Of a DNA stretch of 64,000 nt, positions 14,989-23,722 are shown one piece after another. The DNA is from Fuerstiella sp. (GTDB lineage: Bacteria > Planctomycetota > Planctomycetia > Planctomycetales > Planctomycetaceae): contig JALHMY010000037.1 in the NCBI GenBank assembly GCA_022843805.1, positions 18,011 through 82,010 of the forward strand, read 5' to 3'. The position numbers and the translations under genes were made by a program. The number at the start of each line of letters is the position of its first letter. Within the stretch, counting starts at the first letter, position 1. The notes under the pieces were generated by a model. The model was not told where the DNA came from. It saw only the letters and a program-made list of their open reading frames with translations, and searched no databases.

Positions 14989-17748
14989 ATGATCATGGAA
15001 ACGGGAGTATTAAACGGCGCGGTGTCCCGGCTACGAATCCTGGTGATCTGTCTGATGACGGCGGATGTCGTTCATTCAGACGAAGCTGTCGACTATCTTC
15101 GGCAGGTGAAACCCCTGCTTCAGGAACGCTGCTTTGCCTGCCACGGAGCACTCAAACAGGAGAGCGGGCTGCGGCTGGACACATCGGCACTGGCAATTCA
15201 GGGCGGAGAAAGCGGTCCGGCAATAGTGCCCGGTGAGGCCTCTGCAAGTCGAATCATCAGCCGCATTTCTTCTGCAGACCCGGCAGACCGGATGCCGCCG
15301 GAAGGTGAACCTCTGAAAGGCGAGCAGATTCGACTGATTGAACGGTGGATCTCGCAGGGTGCGATGGGACCAGCAGACGAAGAGCCTGAGCAGGATCCTC
15401 GCGCTCACTGGGCCTTTCAAAAACCTGTCCGTCAAGCGGTGCCCGCTGTGTCTGATCCGGACTGGGGTACGGCATCGATTGACGCGTTTCTTGCAGCCGG
15501 TCATGAACGACATGATCTGAAGCATCAGAGCACTGCGGATCCACTGACGCTGTTGCGCCGGATTTCCCTGGATCTTACTGGTTTGCCGCCAACTCTGGCT
15601 GAGCAGGATGATTTTCTGCAGCGCACGTCCAAAGAAGGTTTGGAACCAGCGTATAAAGACGTTGTTGATCGCTTACTGGCGAGTCCGCAATATGGCGAGC
15701 GATGGGGCCGACACTGGATGGATATCTGGCGTTACAGTGACTGGTGGGGTTTGGGGGCAGAAGTACGCAATTCTCAGAAACACATCTGGCACTGGCGTGA
15801 CTGGATTATTGAGTCTCTTAATGAGGACAAAGGTTACGATCAGATGCTGCGCGAAATGCTGGCTGCTGACGAATTGTATCCCAATGATCTCAGCCGCCTG
15901 CGAGCCACCGGGTTTCTGGCCCGCCAGTACTTTAAATTCAATCGCACGTCATGGCTGGATGAAACCATCGAACATACGTCAAAGGCGATGCTGGGGCTGA
16001 CCTTCAATTGCTGCAAGTGCCACGATCATAAGTATGATCCCTTTGAGCAGACAGACTACTATCGGCTGCGAGCCGTCTTTGAGCCATATCAGATTCGAAT
16101 CGATCAGGTTGTCGGCGAAACCGATCTCGAGAAAGACGGAATTCCCCGGGCTTTCGACTGTAACCTGGATGTGAGCACTTTCGTTCACATTCGAGGTGAC
16201 GATCGCAATCCGGACAGCAGCAATCCCCTGCTTCCCGGAATTCCGAGTGTGCTGTCGTTCGACGAATGGAAAGTCGTTCCTGTTTCATTGCCCGCAGAAG
16301 CCATTCACCCTGGATTACGCGGTCATGTGGTGCAGAATTACCTTGGTGCCGCTCAAAAGAAACTTGCAATTGCTCAGCAGGAACTCGAACAGGCGAAAGC
16401 GGACCTGGTCCGGATTGAGTCAGAGGGAGACGCCGGGGCAGCCCGGACAGTTGATGGCGGGGCACCGAAGGAGGGGCAGTCGAAAACCCCGGAAGAAGCG
16501 AGTCTTGCGCAGATCGCTGCAGAGAAGCGAGTGGCCTTATCCAAAGCGGAGCTGGAATCGATTCAGCATCGTGCAGCTGCGGAACGTGCACGTGTGGATG
16601 CACCCGAGACAGAGCAGACTTTGTTGCTGGTTAAGCAGGCTGCCCAAAGCGAACGTGCGGCGGACGTTGCGAAGGCCGAAGGCGATCTGGCTCAGGCAGA
16701 ACTTGCATTGCTGCGAAAGGCGGGAACAGACAAGCTTCCGGAGATAAGCAAGCAGAAACAGGCGGCAGAGCAAAGACTGCAGCAGGCTCGAAAAGCGCTG
16801 GACAGTCCGGGAGAAACGTTCACGCCACTTGCGGGGGCCATCAAGACTCTGGAGTCAAATCTTGAAACCGAAGAGTCTCGAATGCGACCGTTTCCTCCCA
16901 GCAGTACTGGTCGACGGACAGCGTTTGCATCATGGATCACAGATGAGCGAAATCCGCTGACAGCAAGAGTGGCGGTGAACCATATCTGGATGCGGCATAT
17001 GGGGCGTGCGCTGGTGCCGACCGTGTTTGACTTTGGTCGCAAAGGCACTCCTCCCACACATCCCGAACTCCTGGACTGGCTGGCGGTGGAGCTGATGGAA
17101 AGCGGCTGGAGTATGAAACATGTGCATCGTCTGGTCGTTATGTCGCAGGCATATCGCATGTCGTCGAGTGCCGCGGGTTTCGATCAGAATGCTGGGGCGG
17201 ATGTCGGCAACCGATTCTATTGGCGGGCGAATCCGTCGAGAATGGAATCGCAGGTTGTTCGAGATTCGCTGCTGCTGCTGGCCGGGCAGCTCGATCTGAC
17301 CGCCGGGGGACCGTCGATTCCGGTGAAGGATGAAAAGTCGCGGCGCCGCAGTCTGTACTTTGTGCATTCGCACAATGAACATCAGAAATTTCTGGCGATG
17401 TTTGACGATGCCAGTGTGCTGGACTGTTATCGGCGAGCCGAGAGCATCGTGCCACAGCAGGCGCTGGCTCTGGAGAACAGTGAGCTGGCATCGACAATGG
17501 CGGCAAAGATCGCTGAAAATCTGGCGCAAGGCAATTTAGCCGAGACGGACGAACAGTTTTGCCGTCTGGCATTTCGGCTGTTGCTGTGTACTGAGCCGAA
17601 CGAGGAGGAGTTGCAGCTGGCATTGAAAAGTCTGCAAAAGCTGACAGAGGCGGCGACGACTGCAAAGCGTGAGCAGCCGGATCGTTTCGCTCGACAGCTG
17701 CTAGTTCTGGCACTCATCAATCACAATGATTTTGTGACGATCCGATAA
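14989..17748 (+). CDS. PSCyt1/DUF1549/DUF1553 planctomycete cytochrome-type protein
   Basis: The 919-aa exported protein has an N-terminal hydrophobic signal and then a planctomycete cytochrome c (PSCyt1) domain with one heme site CFACH (about 48-52). DUF1549 follows from about 160 (FLAAGHERHDLKHQSTADPLTLLRRISLDLTGLPPT, YGERWGRHWMDIWRYSDWWG). DUF1553 is C-terminal (TARVAVNHIWMRHMGRALVPT, HPELLDWLAVELMESGWSMK). A long Ala/Glu/Gln/Lys-rich coiled coil of roughly 150 residues separates the two. I use the ATG at 14989, just after GGGAG; an ATG two codons on is also possible, and the track's GTG at 14950 overlaps nadC. Electron partner is unknown. Confidence 0.93.
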   Translation: MIMETGVLNGAVSRLRILVICLMTADVVHSDEAVDYLRQVKPLLQERCFACHGALKQESGLRLDTSALAIQGGESGPAIVPGEASASRIISRISSADPADRMPPEGEPLKGEQIRLIERWISQGAMGPADEEPEQDPRAHWAFQKPVRQAVPAVSDPDWGTASIDAFLAAGHERHDLKHQSTADPLTLLRRISLDLTGLPPTLAEQDDFLQRTSKEGLEPAYKDVVDRLLASPQYGERWGRHWMDIWRYSDWWGLGAEVRNSQKHIWHWRDWIIESLNEDKGYDQMLREMLAADELYPNDLSRLRATGFLARQYFKFNRTSWLDETIEHTSKAMLGLTFNCCKCHDHKYDPFEQTDYYRLRAVFEPYQIRIDQVVGETDLEKDGIPRAFDCNLDVSTFVHIRGDDRNPDSSNPLLPGIPSVLSFDEWKVVPVSLPAEAIHPGLRGHVVQNYLGAAQKKLAIAQQELEQAKADLVRIESEGDAGAARTVDGGAPKEGQSKTPEEASLAQIAAEKRVALSKAELESIQHRAAAERARVDAPETEQTLLLVKQAAQSERAADVAKAEGDLAQAELALLRKAGTDKLPEISKQKQAAEQRLQQARKALDSPGETFTPLAGAIKTLESNLETEESRMRPFPPSSTGRRTAFASWITDERNPLTARVAVNHIWMRHMGRALVPTVFDFGRKGTPPTHPELLDWLAVELMESGWSMKHVHRLVVMSQAYRMSSSAAGFDQNAGADVGNRFYWRANPSRMESQVVRDSLLLLAGQLDLTAGGPSIPVKDEKSRRRSLYFVHSHNEHQKFLAMFDDASVLDCYRRAESIVPQQALALENSELASTMAAKIAENLAQGNLAETDEQFCRLAFRLLLCTEPNEEELQLALKSLQKLTEAATTAKREQPDRFARQLLVLALINHNDFVTIR

Positions 17749-17773
17749 AAAAAGCTTCTGTTAACAGAAGCTT
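17746..17773 (-). terminator. Rho-independent terminator of tRNA-Leu
   Basis: A perfect 9-bp stem AAGCTTCTG / CAGAAGCTT with a TTAA loop begins only 3 nt after the tRNA 3' end on the minus strand. It is followed there by a U-run (A-run at 17747-17753 on the plus strand). It overlaps the stop codon of the convergent DUF1553 gene. Confidence 0.85.
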
Positions 17774-17776
17774 CAA

Positions 17777-17860
17777 TGCGCAAGACAGGACTTGAACCTG
17801 CACGGTATTGCTACCACCAGCCCCTCAAGCTGGCGCGTCTGCCGATTTCGCCACTTGCGC
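17777..17860 (-). tRNA. tRNA-Leu (anticodon GAG)
   Basis: The minus strand folds as a class II tRNA. The acceptor is GCGCAAG / CTTGCGC with discriminator A, the anticodon arm is CCAGC-TTGAGGG-GCTGG (anticodon GAG, reading CUC/CUU), the variable arm is long (TGGTAGCAATACCGT), and the T arm is GCAGG-TTCAAGT-CCTGT. CCA is not encoded. ORFs on both strands here (17773-17979, 17776-17967) are false translations of the tRNA. Confidence 0.96.
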
Positions 17861-17967
17861 TTAGGATTGATTGTGTGGCGGGGAGGATAACAGCCAAATG
17901 GGACTGTGTTCAAGTGGCAACGGGTATTGGTATTCCGGATGTCACGAAATTTGAACCTGCCCTTTAA

Positions 17968-18347
17968 GGCGAGCGGCAAAATCGTTTTTACCGGGAGGGC
18001 GAGGCTCCTGCCGAGCTTTTCTCTTTACCGGGAGGGCGAGGCTCCTGCCGAGCTTTTCTCGGCTCAGCAGGAGCTTCGCCCTCCCATCTTCGGCTCAGCA
18101 GGAGCTTCGCCCTCCCATCTTCGGCTCAGCGGGAGCTTCGCCCTCCCATCTTCGGCTCAGCGGGAGCTTCGCCCTCCCATCTTCGGCTCAGCGGGAGCTT
18201 CGCCCTCCCATCTTCGGCTCAGCGGGAGCTTCGCCCTCCCATTTTCGGCTCAGCAGGAGCTTCGCCCTCCCATTTTCGGCTCAGCGGGAGCTTCGCCCTC
18301 CCATTTTCGGTTCAGCGGGAGCTTCGCCCTCCCATTCGCCGCTCGCC
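17968..18347. repeat. palindromic repeat array, family A (2 forward and 9 inverted units)
   Basis: The array starts with GGCGAGCGGCAAAATCG and two forward units of the type ACCGGGAGGGCGAGGCTCCTGCCGAGC. Nine head-to-tail 31-bp units of GGCTCAGCGGGAGCTTCGCC-CTCCCATCTTC type in the opposite orientation follow, and it ends with GCCGCTCGCC, the exact reverse complement of its first 10 bases. Unit variation is small (CAG/CGG, CTT/TTT). The whole block can fold as one giant hairpin. ORFs across it encode only SAGASP/SGSFALP-type repeats and are not genes. Confidence 0.9.
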
Positions 18348-18542
18348 TGACAGGACCATAGACACAATTGGCAGGATTGGGTTCACTGGAGCACGGAGAT
18401 CGTGGAAAAACGGGGCAGCCGGAGGAGAAACGGCAGGCCGTCTGTTCCTTCACGAGCCTGCGTTCGCTAATCTGGATGCAGCCGTCACTGGCGTGTTTTT
18501 CAGACTCTGCTTTCTCATCATCAGCAAAAACAATCGGATTAC

Positions 18543-18998
18543 ATGACCGAACCACTCCATTTTATGATGGGTCAGTTTCAGGCGATGATTCCCTGTGACC
18601 GAGCCTATTCTGCTCGCCATCTCTGGCTGCAGCCGATTTCCGGAGGAGTTTACCGTGTCGGATTCACATCGTATTCCGTTCGGTTATTGCAGGACGTGTA
18701 TTTTCTGGAATGGTCGGTGGATCCGGGGTCGATGGTAAAGGAGAAGCAGGAGATTGGCGAGATCGAGAGTTCCAAGGCGATATCGTCCATGTTTCCTCCA
18801 TGTGCCGGGCTGATTGTCGACTTCAATCCGTCTTTACTGAACGACCCTTCAGGAATCAATGCGGACAATTACGGAAATGGCTGGCTGTATGAATTTCGGC
18901 CGATGGCAGAACTGCTGACGCCCGAACAATACATTAAAGTGCTCGAATCTGGCTGGGAGAATACTCAGCGGGCCATCAAAGGCCAGATGAACGAATGA
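18543..18998 (+). CDS. lipoyl-carrier protein, glycine cleavage H-protein-like
   Basis: The 151-aa protein has the GcvH fold signature. YRVGFTSYSVRLLQDVYFLEW is followed by the lipoylation site GEIESSKAISSM, with the acceptor lysine at about residue 78, and then PPCAGLIVDFNPSLLNDPSGIN and GNGWLYEF. Lipoylated H-proteins carry aminomethyl groups in glycine cleavage or act as lipoate carriers in other systems (for example LbpA in sHdr sulfur oxidation). No gcvT, gcvP or lipoate ligase is in the window. The next gene, 29 nt downstream, encodes an 8-cysteine ferredoxin-domain protein, so a redox role with that partner is plausible. The N-terminal 20 residues look atypical. Confidence 0.85.
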   Translation: MTEPLHFMMGQFQAMIPCDRAYSARHLWLQPISGGVYRVGFTSYSVRLLQDVYFLEWSVDPGSMVKEKQEIGEIESSKAISSMFPPCAGLIVDFNPSLLNDPSGINADNYGNGWLYEFRPMAELLTPEQYIKVLESGWENTQRAIKGQMNE

Positions 18999-19027
18999 CC
19001 TCCAAACCGGAATTTCGGTGAAATAAC

Positions 19028-20077
19028 ATGGCTGGAACCAAAGTTACCGTTGTCATAGCTCAGGCCCAGGGACGAAATCCCGTCAAGCGTCAGCTGGAAG
19101 AAGACATCGCTACTGCTCTGATGATGGAACCGGGTGTTGATGTTTCGCTGGTGCCCCATCTGTATGACATGCCTCAGGATCACACGGGCATGTTGTATCT
19201 GCGATCGGTGCCAGGTAACCTGGTCGTGCTGAGCTGGCTGTATGAGCGAGCAGCCAGGTGGACGCTGGACAGAGCAAACATCAGGGGTCACGTGGGATTG
19301 TCGCTGCTGAAGTCAGCGGACGATGAAGACACTGACGAAGACGAAGAAAACGTATCTGATGCTGAGGAAGAAAACCGAGGCATCGGCAGCGTCGGTGTTC
19401 CTGATCGGCGAGTCTACTGTATTGATCTGAGAATCTCTGAAGATCCTCAGGTATTTATACGCGAAATTCGTCGTATCGCTGAAGAAAATTCGATGCAGGT
19501 CGTGGACCTGATGAGCTGGATTGGGGGAAGTCCAAACCAGCAGCAGCTGCAGCGATATCTGCAGCCCGAGCGAATGCTGGAAGCTCGACGTGCTCTGGAC
19601 AGTGGTGCAGCCAACCACGTTGATAAGGCTGCCCTTCCTGAAGATACATCTCGTCGCTGGTATCCGGTGATCGATTACAGTCGCTGCACGAACTGCATGG
19701 AATGCATCGACTTCTGTCTGTTTGGTGTCTACGGTGTTGATCAGCTGGACAGAATTCTTGTCGAGCAGCAGGATAACTGTAAAAAGGGCTGTCCTGCCTG
19801 CAGTCGCGTGTGTCCCGAGAATGCCATCATTTTCCCTCAGCACAAAACACCCGCGATTGCCGGTGCGCTCGGAGAAGTCGGGGGTCTGAAGATCGATCTG
19901 ACTCAGCTTTTCGGAGGTGACTCCGGAGAATCGGCTGTGGAAATGGCTGTGAAGGAACGGGATGCCGAATTGATTCTCGCCGGTCGCGACGCTGTGGGAA
20001 TGAGTATTGGCATTAAGCAGGCGCATCAAACGGAAATTGATGATCTCATTGAGCAACTGGATGCGCTGGAATTCTGA
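19028..20077 (+). CDS. ferredoxin-domain protein with two [4Fe-4S] motifs
   Basis: In this 349-aa cytoplasmic protein the C-terminal part holds two cluster motifs: [11 protein letters not shown] (Cys 220, 223, 226, 230) and [13 protein letters not shown] (Cys 251, 255, 258, 262). The latter has an extra residue between the first two Cys. The N-terminal 200 residues are unfamiliar and include an acidic insert ([19 protein letters not shown], about 98-116) and [14 protein letters not shown]. The gene lies 29 nt behind the lipoyl-carrier gene on the same strand, which suggests a functional pair. I recognise it only as a conserved planctomycete 4Fe-4S protein of unknown reaction. Confidence 0.82.
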   Translation: MAGTKVTVVIAQAQGRNPVKRQLEEDIATALMMEPGVDVSLVPHLYDMPQDHTGMLYLRSVPGNLVVLSWLYERAARWTLDRANIRGHVGLSLLKSADDEDTDEDEENVSDAEEENRGIGSVGVPDRRVYCIDLRISEDPQVFIREIRRIAEENSMQVVDLMSWIGGSPNQQQLQRYLQPERMLEARRALDSGAANHVDKAALPEDTSRRWYPVIDYSRCTNCMECIDFCLFGVYGVDQLDRILVEQQDNCKKGCPACSRVCPENAIIFPQHKTPAIAGALGEVGGLKIDLTQLFGGDSGESAVEMAVKERDAELILAGRDAVGMSIGIKQAHQTEIDDLIEQLDALEF

Positions 20078-20168
20078 TTCAGGTGCAGTTCACTGCCGTT
20101 TGCGTATTGCTGTCATGTGACGGTGAATGTGCTTTGTCTGCCACAGAGGTTTGTCAGTCGGTAATTCG

Positions 20169-21395
20169 ATGCCTGCAGACGATTTGCAATGCCCGGCCGG
20201 AGATGAGACTTTTCCGACACATTCGTCTGACGCTTCGACACGGGCCAGCGCTGATGCTGAACGTTCCGATAGCGGAACGGCGGAAATCAGAACTGATGTG
20301 CTGACGGGTCGTCGTGTGATCGTGGCTGCTCGACGAGCATTGCGGCCCAATGCCATTTCTCCTGATCCGTTACTCGATCGAGCGAATGATCCGTTTGCCA
20401 CCGGATTTGAAACCGAAACGCCGGGAGAACGATTGTCGCTCAGGGCCAGGGATACGGAACCCAATCAGCCTGGCTGGCAGTTGCGACTGGTGCCGAATCG
20501 CTATCCATTTCTGACCGATCGCCGATTGACCGGACATTCATCACCAAACAGTTCGCCGTTTTTTCCGTCGGAGCTGGCGACGGGGCAGCATGATGTTGTG
20601 ATTGAATGTCCCGGGACAGTCACGCGACTGACTGAACTCACCCCTGTGGAAGTCGTTTACATCATTCAGGCATGGCAAAAGCGTGTAAAGCAGCTGAGTG
20701 AAACGACTGGTATTCGAAGCGTGTCAGTTTTTCGGAACGAAGGATACGGCGCCGGTGCGTCGCTTGCTCATTGTCATTCACAGATCGTTGGCTCTGAAAT
20801 TCTGATGCCTGGAGATGTGGAACGTGTTCGGCGAGCAGCAGAACATCATCGACAGACCGGCCGTGAGCTAACCGGCGACCTGCTGGACGCGGAACTCCGG
20901 GATGGCCGTCGTATTGTTCATCGATCCGGCCACATGACGATACTCTGTCCGTTTGCGCCACGCACAGCATGGAACATCCGCATTCTTCCGCATACGACAG
21001 TACAAAGCAGCTCTGTTGCAGCCTGCCAGTTTGAGTCGATGGGTGTCGATGTCGTGAGGGAGCTGGTCGATCAGCTGTTAACGGCCGTCAGAGCTATCGA
21101 GGCATGTGTGGGAGTTTTTTCATACAACCTGACACTGACATTGCCTCCCGTGGGCGGTCCCCTGCCCTGTCGCTGGATGCTGGATATTCTGCCGAGAATT
21201 TCCCGAAATGCCGGATGGGAGATGCTGACGGATGTGGAGGTTGTTTCGACGGTCCCTGAATTTTCGGCGGCCGAGCTGCGCCAGCAATGGATGAGGGTCT
21301 CGCAACCGGCCAATCATCAGCCTGCGAACCATTCACCGGCAAACCATCATGTGCAGCCCGATCCGGATAGCCTCGTCTGGCGTTCGGCTAACTGA
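20169..21395 (+). CDS. galT: galactose-1-phosphate uridylyltransferase-like protein
   Basis: This 408-aa member of the GalT/HIT superfamily would transfer UMP between UDP-glucose and galactose 1-phosphate. Seen motifs are IRTDVLTGRRVIVAARRALRP, WQLRLVPNRYPFL, GQHDVVIECPG, VFRNEGYGAGASLAHCHSQIVG and PFAPRTAWNIRILPH. The active-site triad region reads H-C-H rather than the usual H-P-H, although the second His (the UMP acceptor) is kept. The ATG at 20169 is preferred over the track start 14 codons upstream. The extreme C-terminus (NHQPANHSPANHH) is low complexity. A related nucleotidyl- or adenylyltransferase activity cannot be excluded. Confidence 0.83.
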   Translation: MPADDLQCPAGDETFPTHSSDASTRASADAERSDSGTAEIRTDVLTGRRVIVAARRALRPNAISPDPLLDRANDPFATGFETETPGERLSLRARDTEPNQPGWQLRLVPNRYPFLTDRRLTGHSSPNSSPFFPSELATGQHDVVIECPGTVTRLTELTPVEVVYIIQAWQKRVKQLSETTGIRSVSVFRNEGYGAGASLAHCHSQIVGSEILMPGDVERVRRAAEHHRQTGRELTGDLLDAELRDGRRIVHRSGHMTILCPFAPRTAWNIRILPHTTVQSSSVAACQFESMGVDVVRELVDQLLTAVRAIEACVGVFSYNLTLTLPPVGGPLPCRWMLDILPRISRNAGWEMLTDVEVVSTVPEFSAAELRQQWMRVSQPANHQPANHSPANHHVQPDPDSLVWRSAN

Positions 21396-21423
21396 AATCT
21401 GGTCGCTGGCAGAAAGATTTCAG
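21392..21423 (+). terminator. possible hairpin terminator between convergent galT and nadK
   Basis: A perfect 9-bp stem CTGAAATCT / AGATTTCAG includes the galT stop codon and encloses a 14-nt loop. No clear U-run follows on either strand, so it may be a weak or factor-assisted terminator. Confidence 0.35.
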
Positions 21424-21509
21424 GGCAGAAAAATGAATCGCAGTGGAGCCTGGCATTCCAGTCTGAGCATCTTTCATGGTGGGGACTTCGGAATCTGAGG
21501 ACTCACATG

Positions 21510-22379
21510 TCAGCTGCGGCGACGTTCACGATAGTCCAGCTGTCCGTGCCAGCCCAGTTTTCGATGCAGGGTATTGTAGTAGCTGTGGCCGGGCAGTCGG
21601 ACGAGCTTAAACGTTGGGCCGGCTTTGCGAATAATGATCTGATCGTCGCGATGAACCGGACGCCGGATCTGGCCGTCAATCACAACTGTAACTCCGACGG
21701 GCGGGTCTGTGACCGAAAGACAATAGGTGCGGGATGCGCAGTCAACAATTGGACGAACGCTCAGCGTATGCGGACAGATGGGGGTGATCGCAAAGACCTG
21801 AAGTTCCTGTCTGAGTATCGGGCCGCCGGCCGAAAGATTATGGGCGGTTGAGCCAACGGGCGTGCTTACGATCAGACCGTCGCAGGTAAATGTTGTGACA
21901 TCTTCCTGATCGATCAGCAGTTGTATGTCAAGCATTTTAAATGACCCACCGGAAGTGATGGTCACCTCATTGAGTCCCAGGTCAGTATGGATAGCTCCGT
22001 TGGGACCGTGGTGCTGACATTCAAACATCAGGTGTTCGGCAACTGTATATTTTCCTGTCTTCAGAAGTTCCAGTCCATCGCGAAAATCTTCAGGACTCAG
22101 ATCGGCAAGAAAGCCCAGGCGGCCAAGATTGACGCCAACGATCGGGATTTGCCGAGGCCCCAGCTGACGACATCCCCGAAGGATTGATCCATCTCCACCC
22201 AGAATGACAACCAGATCGGCGCTGACATCGGGAGGAATATCCTGATTTCGAGCGAACGCACCGACCACTTCAATGCCGGTCGCGTCGCGGAGGAATGGTA
22301 ACAACTCCTGCCACGCCTTCTGGACCTCCGGCCGGTCGCTGCCGGTCAGAATGATTAATCTGAGATCGTTCCCAGCCAT
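21510..22379 (-). CDS. nadK: NAD kinase
   Basis: NadK phosphorylates NAD to NADP in the cytoplasm using ATP or polyphosphate. The 289-aa protein has the family motifs in order: GGDGS (residues 61-65), VGVNLGRLGFLADL, GLNEVTI, FTCDGLIVSTPVGSTAHNLSAGGPI (catalytic-site region) and, later, VTVVIDGQ. Length is normal. The usual TPTGSTAY appears as TPVGSTAH, a conservative change. It is convergent with galT and upstream of a 470-base gene-free stretch on its 5' side. Together with nadC at 14 kb it serves NAD(P) supply, but the two genes are not linked in an operon. Confidence 0.95.
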   Translation of the reverse strand: MAGNDLRLIILTGSDRPEVQKAWQELLPFLRDATGIEVVGAFARNQDIPPDVSADLVVILGGDGSILRGCRQLGPRQIPIVGVNLGRLGFLADLSPEDFRDGLELLKTGKYTVAEHLMFECQHHGPNGAIHTDLGLNEVTITSGGSFKMLDIQLLIDQEDVTTFTCDGLIVSTPVGSTAHNLSAGGPILRQELQVFAITPICPHTLSVRPIVDCASRTYCLSVTDPPVGVTVVIDGQIRRPVHRDDQIIIRKAGPTFKLVRLPGHSYYNTLHRKLGWHGQLDYRERRRS

Positions 22380-22848
22380 AAGGGCGCCTGTTGGTTCTGT
22401 AATTTCAAAGATTCTGACTGTCAGAAATTGCCTGAGAATTCAGGACAACTGTTAATTCGGCATGGTCAGGAAGACGGAATGACAGCATGTCATGTGGACT
22501 GAGAAGAAAATATGAATCTGAAACAAATGTACGAACCGTTCGTCATACCGCGATTTGCATCGAACAGCGTATCCGGGAATGTAGGTTTTGTGCCTGAAAA
22601 ACAGAATTGAAGCGGGAAATTGCATCGTCGAGAAAACTGGCCACCGCGTCGACTTTCCTGATTCTTCAGTCGACTCAGGTGCTCAAATCTGCCAGGCTCA
22701 TCCGCTGTTGATGTGATACGGCAGGATTCGTGCAGGGTTTATGAAGCCCTGCGGAGTTCTCAGAACATGGCAGGCAGGACTCCGGAGCTGCGGCGTGAAT
22801 CGACGGTAGCTCCTGACTGATTATTATCAGAAGCAGCAGCAGCGAATC
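22380..22848. other. intergenic region between divergent nadK and SDR genes
   Basis: About 470 bases hold no ORF of note, repeat or RNA gene that I can identify. They must contain the promoters of both divergent genes. GAAGCAGCAGCAGCG directly before the SDR start is a weak ribosome site. Confidence 0.4.
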
Positions 22849-23688
22849 ATGGTTTCCAGAGACAAACTATCCGGCGACAGCGTGATTGTGGTAACCGGTG
22901 CCTCAGCTGGAATCGGGCGCGAGATATGTTTGCGTCTCGCTCGCCGGGGCGGACGATATGTTCTGGCAGCTCGTTCCGCCGACAGGCTGGTGACGCTGCA
23001 GGCAGAATTGCGATCATTGGGCGTGGAAAGCCTTTGTGTTACGACCGACGTATCAGATCCGAATGATCTGGAACGTCTGGTTGAACAGACAATGAAGCAG
23101 TTCGGTCGGATCGATGTGCTCATCAATAACGCGGGAGTTGACTGCTTTTGTGAGTTTGAGAAGTTAACCACGGAACAGATACTGCAAACAATCGAAATCA
23201 ATCTGACTGGAAGCATCCTGCTGGCTCGACTTGTCGTTCCCATCATGCGAACTCAAAGCTGCGGCGCCATTATCAATATGGCGTCGACGGCCGGCAAACA
23301 CGGGCCGGCTTTTGGTGCTGTGTATGGGGCAACCAAAGCGGGGCTCATTGGCTTCACGCAGGGACTCCGTGGTGAATTGTTGCAGCATGGGATCAGCGTG
23401 ACAGCAATTTGCCCGGGCTTCACCGAACACGGCGGGATCTACGATCGAATCGTTGAAGCCACTGGAAAGCAGACATCAAAATTTGTTGGCGGGACAACAA
23501 CTCAGCAGGTCGCTGCGGCCGTCGAAAAAGCGATTGACAGCGGTGTACCGGAGATGATCGTCAACTGGCCGCCAATGCGACCCATCTTCCTGCTGCGAGA
23601 TCTCTTTCCCCGACTTGGCGAAAAAATTATTCTGATGGCTTCCCGGAAATTTCTGAAACGTGCTGCAATGACGAAAAACGAAACATAA
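22849..23688 (+). CDS. short-chain dehydrogenase/reductase (SDR)
   Basis: This 279-aa classical SDR has the cofactor-binding TGASAGIG (about 16-23), the NNAG motif, the catalytic Ser in INMASTAGK (about 146) and the YGATK pair (Tyr about 158, Lys about 162), then the conserved ICPGFTEHG. The substrate cannot be read from sequence. The C-terminal extension (MIVNWPPMRPIFLLRDLFPRLGEKIILMASRKFLKRA) is hydrophobic/basic and resembles SDRs that associate with membranes and act on lipids. The next gene, an SGNH-hydrolase-like protein, follows after 34 nt and may be co-transcribed. Confidence 0.92.
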   Translation: MVSRDKLSGDSVIVVTGASAGIGREICLRLARRGGRYVLAARSADRLVTLQAELRSLGVESLCVTTDVSDPNDLERLVEQTMKQFGRIDVLINNAGVDCFCEFEKLTTEQILQTIEINLTGSILLARLVVPIMRTQSCGAIINMASTAGKHGPAFGAVYGATKAGLIGFTQGLRGELLQHGISVTAICPGFTEHGGIYDRIVEATGKQTSKFVGGTTTQQVAAAVEKAIDSGVPEMIVNWPPMRPIFLLRDLFPRLGEKIILMASRKFLKRAAMTKNET

Positions 23689-23722
23689 TGCGGCTCAATT
23701 TGAAGTACAGACCAGTTTCATC

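Noticed and set aside
17773-17979. Short ORFs on both strands over the tRNA (for example MRKTGLEPARY)
   Set aside because: They are the known false-ORF pattern produced by a tRNA gene on the opposite or same strand.
17968-18347. CRISPR array
   Set aside because: Units are contiguous 31-bp tandem repeats without unique spacers, both orientations occur, and there are no cas genes nearby.
17906-18555. ORFs of 151 aa (plus) and 101 aa (minus) with SAGASP/SGSFALP repeats
   Set aside because: They are translations of the palindromic repeat array in arbitrary frames; there is no ribosome site, and the repeat period (31 bp) is not a multiple of three.
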